DNA of 64,000 nt from Eumeta japonica (Eukaryota > Arthropoda > Insecta > Lepidoptera > Psychidae): NCBI GenBank assembly GCA_005406025.1, contig BGZK01001195.1, positions 62,001 through 126,000 of the forward strand, in the 5' to 3' direction. Below, in pieces: positions 36,540 to 47,900 of this stretch. The position numbers and the translations under genes are program-made. How positions within the stretch are numbered: position 1 is the first letter of the stretch; each line of letters starts with the position of its first letter. The notes below the pieces were generated by a model. The model was not told the origin of the DNA. It saw only the letters and a list, made by a program, of their open reading frames with translations, and searched no databases.

Positions 36540-36800
36540 ATTGAAATAAAAAATTATCCTTTTTCATGATATCTTTTGTAGCAGTTATGTCCTATTACAG
36601 GGCATAAATTCATGTTACATGTCGAACAATACATTTATGGTTTCTTGCTTTTACAGACAGGCATTCGGCATCTGTGATTGTCATTTTCGTCGTCAATCAT
36701 GGTTAAATGGTTAAAAAACCAGCTATAGAGGTTCTTAATTGAACTGGAGGTTGAAGCACATATATTCTCTTACGAATAACGGGTTCTGAATCATCATGTT
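36540..36800 (-). pseudogene. piggyBac-type transposase C-terminal zinc-finger remnant
   Basis: On the minus strand, from about 36690 to the stop at 36554-36556, a frame reads HRCRMPVCKSKKP, one stop, then MYCSTCNMNLCPVIGHNCYK and RYHEKG before a terminator codon. The spacing of Cys and His residues (CxxxxC, CxxC, C, C, H) is that of the cysteine-rich C-terminus of piggyBac/PGBD transposases. The catalytic domain is not seen. It sits between two LINE pieces. Confidence 0.6.
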
Positions 36801-36832
36801 CATAATACATATGTATCTGTTCCGCGATACGG

Positions 36833-37870
36833 AGGGTGAATAATGGTAAAGACGGACTGGTCAACATATTCAGTGACTCCAGGTCTTCCCTGGAGATATT
36901 GATAAACCTATCACCTTCTGGCTCACGAAGCTAGACGCGAGATATCCAAAATCGTTATGGAAGGCAGGGTTGTGTGTCTGTTTTGGGTTAGAGCGTCTGT
37001 CGGAATAGCGGGTACCGAGCCTGCAGACGAACTCGCCAGGCGCGTTGCCCTCACCAAGAAGACGGCAGTGGACTATGATAGGTTTCCGCTGTCTCATGCT
37101 AAAAGGGTGATGAGAGCGGCGATCCTGGAAGAATGGCAAGAACGATACGCCGAGGGAAACACAGGTAAGGTTACCAAATGCTTCTTTCCCCGCGTCGAAC
37201 AAGCGTACCGGATCCTTAAACAGCTTGAAATGACGTCCCAGATCGCGCAAACCCTTACGGGATACGGCGGATTCGCCCATTACCTATTTAGGTTTAAATT
37301 GAAGGACTCGCCGTACTGCGCGTGTGACCCCGCTAAAGAACAGGATATACTGCACGCTCTAGAAGAGTGTTGTATGTTTATGCGGGAGGGTGCAGACCTA
37401 GAAATTGAAATCAACAGCAGGGTCAAGAGACAGAATTTCCCGGAAATCTTGGAAAACAGCACCAAAAGGTTAAAGTTTCTAAAATTTTGTAAAATATTTT
37501 TACTCAATTTAGTCACTATATTAGTGACTAAATTGAACAGAATTAACAAAATTTAATAAAGATAAAAATAAATGCCTGAAATCCTTAGTTAAATTGACAT
37601 ACCTGGAATGAATTTGAAAGCTAGAAGGAAAGTGTATATATTTATTTAACAGTTGTAATAAAATTAAAATAAGTAATTGGTAGGGGACCAAAAACACATA
37701 GACTAAGATAAATAATGTATATTATGTGTAAGATAAAGATGTATAATAACGATGTAATAATTGTACATAATAATGTAGATTAAATAAATAAATGTAATAA
37801 AATATATGATAAGATGTAAATTATAGGGAATAAGATGAAATCAAAATAACATTGCTTAAATAAGACTCTA
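36833..37870 (+). pseudogene. R1-clade LINE, RNase H and C-terminal end
   Basis: The long frame at 36957-37556 contains WVRASVGIAGTEPADELARR (RNase H, with the ADELA motif), then FPLSHAKRVMRAAILEEWQE, LTGYGGFAHYLFRFKLKDSP and YCACDPAKEQDILHALEECC, the Cys/His region at the end of R1-like ORF2. An upstream piece in another frame at 36833-36930 reads VNIFSDSRSSLEILIN, also RNase H. An AT-rich 3' UTR-like tail extends to about 37870. The RT and endonuclease are missing, so this is 5'-truncated. The long open frame makes it one of the least decayed elements here. A perfect 14-bp hairpin lies at 37505-37535. Confidence 0.8.
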
Positions 37871-37871
37871 A

Positions 37872-38440
37872 AAGTGTAAGTGATTGACCCGTGACACCTT
37901 AATGATTTAGTCTCCTGATCAATGTGTCACGATGAACGCAATCAAAAGCCTTGAATAAATCACAAAAGACGACCGATTGCGTCCCGTAAATCCTCCCAGG
38001 CAGCAAATATCTGATGAAAAAGCTCAACACCGACTTCAGTTGTAGAGCAACCCTTTGTAAATCCAAATTTTTTAACGTTCATCAAATTATTATTATAAAA
38101 ATACGGGAATAATTGATTTAGAATAAGCTTTACAAAAATTTTACTGAGTGTCGGTAGTATTGATATCGGTCTAAAGTTAGAAGGGTTAGGTATGATACCG
38201 TATTTAAAAAATGGAATAACTTTAGCCTGCTTTATTATGTCAGGAAAGACACCACAATCAACACAATCTTTAAAAATCATTACTTAGCACGGAGCAATAC
38301 AGTCTATTATTGAATCTATTATTTTTACAAAAAACCCATTAAGATCATCAGCTTTTTTTCACTTTCGTAGATTTGAATATTTTAATAACGTCATTGTAGT
38401 TGACATAAATAAATTGAAACATAAGACTACAATTATCAAC
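37872..38440 (-). pseudogene. Jockey/CR1-like LINE, N-terminal RT part
   Basis: The frame from 38280 down to 37960 reads DCVDCGVFPDIIKQAKVIPF, then SNFRPISILPTLSKIFVKLI and KFGFTKGCSTTEVGVELFHQ. After a frameshift, AFDCVHRDTLIRR (fingers and first catalytic Asp region of RT) follows at about 37930-37955. The same domain occurs in the copy at 55355-57310. It may be the missing N-terminal half of the element at 35490-36372, split by the R1 and piggyBac pieces; the palm motif is absent from both. Confidence 0.75.
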
Positions 38441-38504
38441 GTTTCACTTCAACAAAGATTCAGCGAGAGTGGACGATGATTTAATTTAATCGGTCCAGTA
38501 AATA

Positions 38505-38620
38505 CAGAGTAAAGTGGCTGTGACAGACGAACAGACGGATAGACACACGAGTTATTCTATAAGGAATCTATGTTTTTTCATTTGGAGGTACGGATCTCTA
38601 AAAATTAAATTTTCGCCCTG
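38505..38620 (+). mobile_element. (GACA)n dispersed repeat fragment
   Basis: GGCTGTGACAGACGAACAGA, then CGGATAGACACACGAG and a 'aaggaatctatgttttttca ... ggtacggatctc' tail match the 3' end of the element at 3262-3772. Confidence 0.5.
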
Positions 38621-39514
38621 CAATTTCATAAATCGATTTGGTTATTTACTGTTTTACAACACCCAAACACGTGTTTAAATTTTTTCCTACGAAATCCTTT
38701 TCTGACAGATAGCGAACTTTTCATTTTTCATTTCATTTTTTGATCTAGGCAATTTTTTTTTCTAAAGTATTTAGAATGCCTGCATTCATGCTAGAAAAGC
38801 AGTAGTCAAATTTTAATTATAAAACGATCGCCCATTCAACTCAAACAATACTTGCGAATCTTGGCAGACGTATTTCATTTTTACAACAACTTTAAGTAAA
38901 ATGTAAATTAAAACTCGTCAGTCCTTATAAATTGTGGTACTATCCGCTTAAGCCGTGAGGTTTGTGTCCCTACAGCTTTTGAATTAATGTTGTGGGTTTT
39001 AAACAAAAACATTTCGATTAATTTTTGAATTCCAACTCTTCAAAGTTAATATTCCTACTGTAAGAGTATTATCTACCTAAATCGGTAGAAACCGATGATT
39101 TAGCAACACTCGCTTTTTTATCGATACTGCGGGTAATAATTACAATAAGTTTATTCGTCATCGACTTTCTGTTTACAAATCTTCAAAACCGATGCTGCAT
39201 GTTCAACACTGCTATTGTTTAACCAGTGTTGATGGAATTTTACGCACAAACGTTAGGAAACCGCACCAAATCATTCGTTTGTTTCAAGTTTTGTATTTCT
39301 ATTGCTAGCTTCCTCATATCCACATGTTCTTCATTCCTAAATTTTTACGATATACGATGCTGAATCATGTATAGTCAACAGTGGCTTGCAACCTTTGCCA
39401 GACCATCAGTCTACCTACTAAGAGGCCGTCCCATGTTCCACCGTCCAAGTTGTAGTCGCAATTCAAGGTTGATTATTTATTTATTTAATAATATAGCTAT
39501 GCATTGCCTGTTAA
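38621..39514. other. Intergenic, with a possible repeat at 39370-39475
   Basis: No gene. The sequence GCCAGACCATCAGTCTACCT, then AGAGGCCGTCCCATGTTCCA and GTAGTCGCAATTCAAGG (39395-39470) is GC-mixed and ends in a TTTATTTATTTAA tail. This suggests the 3' end of a retroposon that I cannot name. Confidence 0.35.
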
Positions 39515-39900
39515 TTAGTGAATTCTGTGAGTTACATTGGTTACTCTAATTTTTATGTAGATTCCTATATTTCGGATTTTACTTCGTAAAGAAATCCTAC
39601 CAATACCATATATTGCATGTTGAGTGCTTCTAAGTTTATTTATAAAATCATCAAGAAGGATTATGTCATTTTGGTTTTTTGATCCACATTCTAAAGAAAT
39701 CAAATTTTGGTCCCTGCTTGCCTCCTTCACCAAGGCCATTGAGCAATATTATGACTGTGTCATCAGCAAATCAAAGTTGAGTTATGTGTTTCTTCATCTA
39801 TCTTATAGTCGTACCCTTTCCCATTTAAGAAATTGACAATGTCCCTGTGAGTTGGGGCAAAGAATTTTCATGATATGTTATTTAGCTGTTTTACACTTAT
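39515..39900 (-). pseudogene. Non-LTR reverse transcriptase remnant (palm to thumb)
   Basis: On the minus strand FADDTVIILLNG (near 39770-39735), the RT palm motif with both Asp residues, is followed in a shifted frame by INKLRSTQHAIYGIGRISLR, a thumb-region pattern, ending near 39515. Upstream residues (GKGYDYKIDEETH) are in a third frame. It is too short to place in a clade. Confidence 0.55.
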
Positions 39901-40044
39901 TCGCAATTAGATTAGTTTTGTGGTTTCACGCTGGACTCAGATTGAGATAGTGACATTGTTACACAAACAACTCATCACTTCGATTTATATATAGTTAATT
40001 ATGTGGACATCGCTGAAGAGAAAGTGTCACTGTCTTACTTATAT

Positions 40045-40560
40045 TATTACTAGCTTATGCCCGCGGCTTCGCCCGCGTGGACTTTGAACACATTCTTTTA
40101 TTTTATGTATCGACCGTTTACGATCTCAATCCCAATCCTGATATCAATACCGATTTGTCTCACTTTTGACTTTGATCGCAGTCTCGCTTTTAATTCAGAA
40201 CCCGGTCTCGGACTAAGTAGATTAAGGTTGAGAAGCCCCGCTCTGATTTCTGACCTCGGCACCGTTCCTTATTCCGATTCCGAACATGCTCTTGGTTCTA
40301 ATTTTAATTCCACACTCAATTTCAACCAAGGTTCCGTTCTCGATACCGTCCTCATCCGGTCTCGACTTTCGATTCTGCTCTTCATCTCGTTTGCAATATC
40401 GATTCCGCTACCGCTTACGGTTCTGATTTGAACGGAGCTACTACCAAAATGAAATTTAGGCTATATTACTCAGAGTTAGTGAAAGTTTCTATAAGTGGAA
40501 GAAGTTTTAAAATCTGTAATAGCACAAATGGGCAGATGACCCCCATATCGAAATGTTTAT
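40045..40560 (+). mobile_element. Dispersed repeat with CCCGCGGCTTCGCCCGCG head and degenerate TCCGAT body
   Basis: The head GCCCGCGGCTTCGCCCGCGT (40061-40080) is a motif found in many lepidopteran repeats. The body (40110-40420) is a loose array of TCCGAT/TCTCGG/CTCGAT words that happens to be open for 124 codons. The tail starts AAATTTAGGCTATATTACTC, then AGAAGTTTTAAAATCTGTAATAG. The layout is the same as 53740-54415, so the long ORFs in both are repeat products, not genes. Confidence 0.6.
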
Positions 40561-41689
40561 AGTCTATTTTACTCAAGAAGTTTCTCGTTCATGAAGAAAC
40601 TTTTACAATCGATTCCGTAATTTTCTTCAATTGTACGAATATGCGGAACGAATATATATGCTGCTGAACGAAGTATCGTAGTGTTATTGTGATGGTTCCA
40701 TAATTCGTTTTCAATAGAAGTAAAGGAACTTTTTTTGCATTTATAACTCGATTCAATCAAAGGATCATAAAAAAGAAGAAATTTAAAAGCAACTGTTTTC
40801 AATATCAAATTGTTAGTGTTATTAAATCCTTCATTAGATTGATCAGCCATATGATTTGTATCATATCGAAGATAATTTTTTCAAGTACAAAAATTCGTGG
40901 GTATTCTTTTCTGATTTTAAAAGCGCCAGGGCAGACATTGCAAAAGGCGAATTTCTTTCAAAGAAATATTATAACCAGACAATCTTATCCTATCTGATAT
41001 AAGTATTTATCGTGGGATCCTTCTAAGTAACGGGTAAGATGCGATGTTTTGTTCAGAGAAGTGATTTGTGAAATCTGGTATACCGGTTAACATCGGTGGC
41101 ACGTGTCTATGGTGGTTCTAGGATCCTTTTTTTTTCACCCCCACAAGAGTGGATGTCCGATATCTGAATACGCAGACGACGGTGTGGAAGTGCACAGTGT
41201 TCCATTGCTAAGGCAGCCTCAGCCCGCAACATTTCTTCTAACATTTGCCTGCACTGCCTACTGCCGAGATTTCATCACAAATGACAGACCAAGAACAAAT
41301 ATAGGTGGGAAGTGATCCCAGTTCAATATTCGAAATCAGGTATGTACCTTTGGTAGGTACTACCTTAATCTCTATGTACAACATTAATTGATTGTGAACA
41401 TCATTAAGTTTGATTATATATCTTTTTTCGGCACTTGCTGTCGGTTGGGGATAATTAATTACACTCTAATCATGTACAATGTTTATCATATGTTTTAGTT
41501 GATAAAACAGGTAATTTAGACCTAAGTTGAACCCTATTATACGTCAGAGGTCACATAAAAACAGCCATACGCCCTGAACCTCATGTCTCATTGAACATAA
41601 ATTAAATATTCAGTATTGTATTTTTATGCTTTTATTTATTTATATTGACAAACTCACTAATAAAAATACAGCTATACATAAGTTATAAA
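40561..41689. other. Intergenic, one small unassigned ORF
   Basis: A 93-codon minus-strand ORF (40850-40569, starting MADQSNEGFNNTNN) directly follows the repeat above. It has no recognised motif and I do not support it as a gene. GC-mixed sequence at 41090-41310 has no clear coding signal. Nothing else was recognised. Confidence 0.35.
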
Positions 41690-42085
41690 AAAGACACACA
41701 CACGCCCAAAAACAGATAGACAGATAGTAGCCTATTATTTACGCAATCACATGTTCTTACTGTCGGTACACAAATTTTTATCAAGATCAGTTAAACATTT
41801 TTTTAGTTATAGAAAAACGTACAGACAGACATTTCAGAAAAATCAGAAAACAATAGCTTACCATTTACGAAATCAAATGTTCTTACTGTATACCAATTTT
41901 AATCATAATCGGTCAAACCGTTCTTACGTTATAAAAACACACACAGACAGACAGACACACAGAAAAAGAACACATAGTAGCCTATCATGTGCGCAACCAC
42001 ATTTTATTATTCTATACCAATTTTCATTTTGATCGTCCGAGACGTTCTTGAGTTATGAAAAGACATACAGACAGACAGACAAAAT
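41690..42085 (+). repeat. Tandem repeat of about 125 bp, three copies
   Basis: Units carry CCTATYATKTRCGCAA at 41731, a variant at 41857, and again at 41981 (spacings 126 and 124 bp). Each is followed by TTCTTACTGT or similar, CAATTTT..AT..GATCGGTC, CGTTCTT..GTTATAAAA and CAGACAGACA. The unit resembles the tail of lepidopteran repeats multiplied in tandem. The 93-codon ORF here is a shadow. Confidence 0.8.
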
Positions 42086-43879
42086 GAAAAAAAGAGTATA
42101 ATACGAATCACTGCATCATAAAATGATTATTTATCACAAAATTAGGTGAGAAAAATAAATATACAGACAGAACCAATAGATTTATATAGTGGTATAGATT
42201 AATTATTATGGCCAATCAGACTTATAGTTGGGTTAAGTATACTAATACACATACTATAAGATTTAACTGAATGTCGAAGTATATATTTTTAATTATTGAT
42301 ATTATTCCTTGAATGTGGCTACTTTATTATTTTTAGAATTACAAAATTATCAATGAAACTAAGGTATTTTATCGCAGATTAACTGGTATCTTTGCTATTG
42401 TAAAATACGACGGAAAGGAAATAGACATCAACTTTATCAGATATAGGATTTAATTAAAGACGTGACATAAATTAATTGAGCTTGCAAACACATAAAATTA
42501 AACTAAACTACAGACGTTTTTCATTTTAAGTTATACATATGATTTCATTCTACCCCATTACAGACACTTAAAACTTTTATTACAGCGGTTTTCCGCGTTT
42601 TGAGCTGCACCATACATACATAGGAAGACCACACGAGTCACCGAGGCTTTTCACGCTATGTATGTCGATCTGTAGCTAATTTAATGGGAAATTAAACTCT
42701 ACCTCTCCAAAATACCAAATATAACACTGGAACTGTAGCATATTATAATTATTATTTACGGTTTCGACTGATTGATGGATTATGACAAAATTCCTCTCAG
42801 TGATGACCACACCTTCTAAACGGCTCCAAGTCGCCGGCGATCTCAATATTCTTAGCTTCGATATGTTAACGGCAGCGGTATTAAAATGCCAAAATGAAAA
42901 TCAACAACTTTTCAAATTTATAGCATAAATAGCGGTTACCTGTCTTACTAACATGCCAAATAATAAACTGATTAGTTATGAGGCTGAGCGACATGACATA
43001 TCTCGCTTTAATATTTCTTATATTTACGATCGAGAAAAATAAATACTCCAAAGTGTTCTCAATTCTTCAGATCTGTGCATTGGCCTACAAAGACGACAAA
43101 GCTGATAGAATGATAAGGATAAAATCGTCCCCTGGGAGTCGTTTTTTTTAAAAGATAGAGAACTTCTCTTAACAGTCGACATAACTCTCACATCGACACA
43201 AAAACCTATTGCCGGCACAGCTAGAGATTCTCGACTGAAACTGACGCGGCAATGTACAGAAACCATCCTGGATGTACGAGTTATGGACAGTCGTGAAGAA
43301 ACTTTAAAATAATAAACAATAAGTGTACGTATATAACTAAGAATGAGCTTCTGAGAGGGTCGAAATATGTATTTATTATTTAAAAGTACAATTTTTCAAC
43401 TTACGTCTTTTACTATTTGTCTCAGTACATTAAAAATTACAACGCCTGAAGCATAGGATAAGGATGTGGTGGCTCTGTTTTTCAAGATAAGCCATAATGA
43501 CTGGTTGAGAAATGACATTCTCATCAAAGTTTCGAAACAAATATATAACTTGTTTTCCATGGGTTGTTACAAACTGTTTTCACAACTTCCGTCAGCTGCA
43601 AAAAAAAAACAGTTTTCGGAAATGTTCCATTACTGTTGATCATAGTCCCAAGTTTCGGCAGATAATACTAAAGCATGAGGAGTATGACCAACCAATATGC
43701 TTATCGTGAGTGGACTAAAAAAAGTCTTTAATTACATTATAACTTTGATTTCCATTATTTCTTCATCGTTGATACATAGTCTGTTGTAAAATCAGTATAT
43801 ACAGATGATTGTACGGTAAAATTATAATTTGAGTGTAGAATTAAATCATAATACCAATTTAAGAGTAGGAAGGCGTGAG
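42086..43879. other. Intergenic, no gene seen
   Basis: AT-rich with mixed patches at 42590-42670 and 43060-43270. No convincing coding or RNA feature. Confidence 0.4.
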
Positions 43880-44400
43880 ATAGAGAAAAGTTATATCTCC
43901 GAAACCCTTCACAAAAAAAAATTTAAATCGGAAAGGATATGACATCTACTGCAATGGTCAAAGGAATATAACTAATTCTCAATTCGCTGATAATATAATT
44001 ATAATGTTAAACTTACCGTATGATCTGAGCCAGCGATGATCTGAACGCACTGCTCAGAGATTTCAGTAGAGTTTCTTAAAAACTAGGTCTTACAGTGAAG
44101 TTGGATAAAACAAAAATAGTGTTTAATGCCATGTCGTATGGGTTTCGGTAATATTTGAGAACTTTATTGAAGCCGTTATGGAATGAGTATACTTGGGACA
44201 GACTGTCCGATCAGATGGATACGATTTAAATAGAAGATGAATACGAAAAAATTGTTTAGGAATCGTTTGAGAAATCATGCAGCATCTTCAAATCCTATAT
44301 ACCCGAGTATATAGGATTTGAAGACCGTTAAATAGTTTATGTTTACAGCAACGACATGTGTATATGCATACCATATGTGAAACCTTATTGTTCAAAACAG
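43880..44400 (+). pseudogene. RTE-type LINE reverse transcriptase remnant
   Basis: In shifting frames it reads DIYYNGQRNITNSQFADNIII (palm, 43940-44000), then KLDKTKIVFNAMS (44102-44140) and YLGQTVRSDGYDL (44188-44226). These three blocks are in the order and spacing of the RTE palm-to-thumb region. The palm reads FADN (43983-43994), not FADD, the same change as in the RTE remnant at 49510-51445. It lies on the opposite strand from that copy and is clearly different from it. Confidence 0.7.
44286..44323. repeat. Perfect 17-bp hairpin in the RTE remnant
   Basis: CTTCAAATCCTATATAC (44286-44302), loop CCGA, then its exact reverse complement (44307-44323). It breaks the LINE homology, so it may be a later insertion or a templated snap-back duplication. 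Confidence 0.85.
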
Positions 44401-45639
44401 TTCGGTCTTGTAAAGAGCAAGAATAGTAAAAAGATAAAATAACCCAACGAAATGCCATATTCTGCAAAAAGACACCGAACTGCTTTTTTATTTCTTTGAG
44501 GTGACTTTGTATTTATATCTCGATGAGTGTAATAGTCAATTTCAATATGACTTTATAAGCGTTTTAAGATATATAAATTAAATTTTAAGAAACTAAAATG
44601 TAGAATCACGATGCACTTATTCTTGCACTTTTACCACTGCAACGTGCCTCCGCGTCGATACGAGCTGATAAATGCTAACACACGATATCTCTGTAAGGAG
44701 TCACCCGATTCATTCATTTTAATCTTACGCTTTTCGTGCAATCGGATATTATTCCTAATTGTGAGAACTTATTTCAATATCGATTTCCTTATATCTTTCT
44801 TGTAATGTCAGAGCAAGAAATTGTATGTAAAAATGTCATATATACATAATATAGTCATATTAATATTCAAGCTTCTCTATTTGAAATAAAAAGATTTTAA
44901 AAGCGTATGCGTCAGTAATGGGGTGATTATAATTTTACCCAAATAAAGAGCAAAATAATATGATATTTTAAGTAAATATTTTAAGTAATAGACAAGCAAT
45001 TCGCGTATATAAATATATGTGATTGACTTCTTGGAAATGACTCTAACGATTTTGAGGGGTATTTCGTATTTAGATAACGTTTTACCTTAGGTACAGATGA
45101 CATATTTGGTATGAAAACTTGTAAATAGTAACTATTAAATAGAAAATCCATAATCAAGGTAATAATATAACTGATTATTTGTTTATCTAAAATTTCTAGT
45201 GCTAATCGATGTGCATTTGTAAATTATACTATTATTTTAACACACTTCACTTTTTAGGCATGCAATTACCATGACAAATTACTCATACAAATTTATCTTC
45301 ATATTTTATCTATCTATTTTCTTATCTAATCTATCTAATACTATTGAACGAGCAACCGCTATTGATTTCTTGGAAACGTCTCTAACGATTTCACTCAAAT
45401 TTTCCATTATGTATTATGTAGCGCGCGAATATATCTAAGTAGCCATTCATTATGAGAAATAAATATACACAATGTTTTCCGCGGGAAATGATCACTCTCC
45501 CACGTTAACCCGAAAGCGCTTAGAAATTGATTGCTTTACATATATTACTTTTATCCGCAACTTCGTTCTTATAAACATAAAATAAATCTCTCACGTTTTA
45601 TTTCGTGTGATTGAAAAGAAGTTCATAGGAAACATTTCG
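44401..45639. other. Intergenic with paired repeat motif
   Basis: No gene. The motif TTCTTGGAAATGACTCTAAC near 45028 recurs as TTCTTGGAAACGTCTCTAAC near 45366, both followed by GATTT. They are pieces of a dispersed repeat of the type seen in lepidopteran genomes. Confidence 0.4.
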
Positions 45640-46260
45640 ACTCCGATCACGCGCTCGATTCCGATGACGCTACAGTTCTCTATCCCGATCATTCATTAAT
45701 TCAATAACCACGATTCCCTCGCGTGGACATATATATATGTCCACGTAAAGTAATATATGTAAAATAATATATATATTACTTTTTTTTAACTTTACATCGA
45801 GCAATCTTTTTGTTGAACATGATCATTATGTCGGTCCTGTTCTAAATTTAAATTTCGCTTTCACTGTCTATCCCAATTTATGTATCTTGGACAGTATCAG
45901 TTCTAAGTTTGCAAATAAATACTTACTCGGTCTTGTTCTCGTTTTTAATACTGATCCCGCTCTCGATCATAATCATTCATTATATCGATTTATACACCCC
46001 ACAGTATCACCTCTGTCGAATATTACTCTCATTTTGTTACATTTGTGACTGTCTTATTTACTTTCTTAGAGACAATAACGTATTTTTGAAGCATCTACCG
46101 CTACAGCACACGGTCTGATTCCTATCCCGGTATCAGTCTCGGTTTTGTCCTGGTGTTGTGGTTGTTTTCAGTCCCGAATCCCGCTCTCAGTTTCGATTAA
46201 GCATCGGCTCATATTTTAAGTTTCAATCCCAGTCTATGTGGATCTACCTATCGCTAACCG
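45640..46260 (+). repeat. Degenerate TCCGAT-type repeat family, third copy
   Basis: The body is built from TCCGAT, CCCGATC, CTCGATC and CTCGGTT words (for example GCTCGATTCCGATGACGC at 45652 and TGATCCCGCTCTCGATCATA at 45951). A remnant of the CGCGTGGACAT head lies at 45720. At 45722-45745 that head has become a perfect 24-bp palindrome centred on an (AT) run. The short ORFs here are by-products. Confidence 0.55.
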
Positions 46261-47679
46261 ACTATCCCCACTGTTTGAATATCGAACTGAATTTCCTTTA
46301 CTGCCGAGCACTCGGTAAAAATGCTCACTGTAGTACTGTCTGCATGCCAGTTCCATTAAACTGGTCCGCATTACTACAAAATTAACTTTTTTTTTATTTC
46401 ATTAACCCTGTCATAAACAAATAAAAATCGAAAGCTTCTTTCCTTATTCGGACGACCGTGTTAAATGCATCCGCAAACCGATAGAACTTGGTCAAATGAT
46501 TTTCGAGATTGACTTTCCAAAAGAAACACAGTTACTATTTATGCGTACGTATAACCAGTGGTGGCTTTTCCGCGTGCATATAGAACCCATTCTCAATATA
46601 CGCATTTCCGTCTAAGACTCATAACAAACAGATTAGATCCAATTTGCAAAACCTTAGTATAAACGAAACCAGGATAAAATCTACAAAAACTTTTGCATCG
46701 CCATAGGGATCCCTATATATCTGAAAAATCCGATCAAAATTAAATGTAAATTATAAATTTTTTTTAATTGTGATCGGGGGCAAAGTCGAGTTCAAATGCT
46801 ACTTTTTAGAATAAACGATAACCTATGTCTACAAGCTAATGAGTCTTTTTGATAATGAAAGCATTTTTATAATCAGTTTAATAGTTCTTGAGAACGTTCC
46901 TTGCAAACAAAATTGTAAAGTTTTCCTCTGAATCTATACCAGTACATACAGATATTTATATTCATTGTCAGTTGATTTGAGATAAACGATGATGGATGGG
47001 TGGTCAGTGTGTTCGTTTCTGATTCAGAAATTAAGGCGAAAGGAAGCCGAAACAAGGTCCAAAGCCTATGCATTGAAGAATTGAGCAATGAATTGTTACT
47101 TCTTAATTTGCATTACTAATTCCATCCCTGAGACAGAATTCTAAACTGTCGCGGACGTTATCACTACATATAATAACGGTCGCTACTAGCCCTAAGCCTG
47201 CACCAGGCAGGGTAAAAGGCTCGAGGTATAACCTCCTTAATATAAAACAAAAATATTGGAATTAGCTGATAATAAAGATCTGACATCTGTAGGGGAAATA
47301 ATTGCGTAATTTCAATTGCTATCCGTTTGCCCGTTTTTTTCGAATTTATTACACAATATAATGAAACGTTATAAGATCACATTAATAAATGTTGTTGGCC
47401 GGGATTACAAAAACAACTCGTACTTGACTAATCTTTTATCTAATTATATAAGAAATAGACTTTTACTGGAGAACAGCCAATAGTTACAAGCTTCTGCATG
47501 ATTTCTATCTCTCATGGCAAACTAGTATCTCAAATGTAATCACTGATTATTCTAATAATACGTGTTACGTTTTTTCGTTGAATTCGTGGCAATTCGCTTA
47601 TCTCTTATCCACATGAACAATCTATTTTAATCACTTCGACGGAATGCCATTGATGTCATGAGCACAGGATAAGTATTTA
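46261..47679. other. Intergenic, no gene seen
   Basis: AT-rich. A GC-mixed stretch at 47140-47230 (GCCTGCACCAGGCAGGGTAA) vaguely resembles a repeat near 15670 (GCCTGCACTGGGC), but no gene or tRNA fold could be supported. Confidence 0.35.
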
Positions 47680-47900
47680 TACGGTTCCGTAAACAACAAG
47701 GAATCCTTATAGTTTCGCTATGTGCGTCTGTCTGTCTGTCTATCCATGGCTTCGTTTAGAGACTCCTAATACTAGAAAGCTGCAATTCGGTATAGGCATA
47801 CATATTAATAACACCGACAAAGTGTAAGAATAAAATTTTGAAATATTTTTTTAAACTACCTCCCCTACCTGCACGTCAAGTAGGGATGATTTCTTTTTCC
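47680..47900 (-). mobile_element. (GACA)n dispersed repeat, minus-strand fragment
   Basis: TACGGTTCCGTAAACAACAA, ATAGTTTCGCTATGTGCGTC and GTCTGTCTGTCTATCCATGG are the reverse complement of the 3' end of the family at 3262-3772. The segment CGTTTAGAGACTCCTAATAC continues into it. Confidence 0.6.

Noticed and set aside
40061..40082. Possible CpG promoter motif CCCGCGGCTTCGCCCGCG
   Set aside because: It is the head of a high-copy lepidopteran repeat, not a local promoter.
40569..40850. 93-codon minus ORF starting MADQSNEG
   Set aside because: Plausible composition but overlaps the tail end of a dispersed repeat and has no recognised domain or supporting signals.
41690..42085. Possible CRISPR-like array because of regular spacing
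   Set aside because: Period of about 125 bp with similarity over the whole unit and eukaryotic context; it is a tandem repeat.
47140..47230. Possible tRNA-like or tRNA-derived sequence
   Set aside because: No cloverleaf with A and B boxes could be formed.
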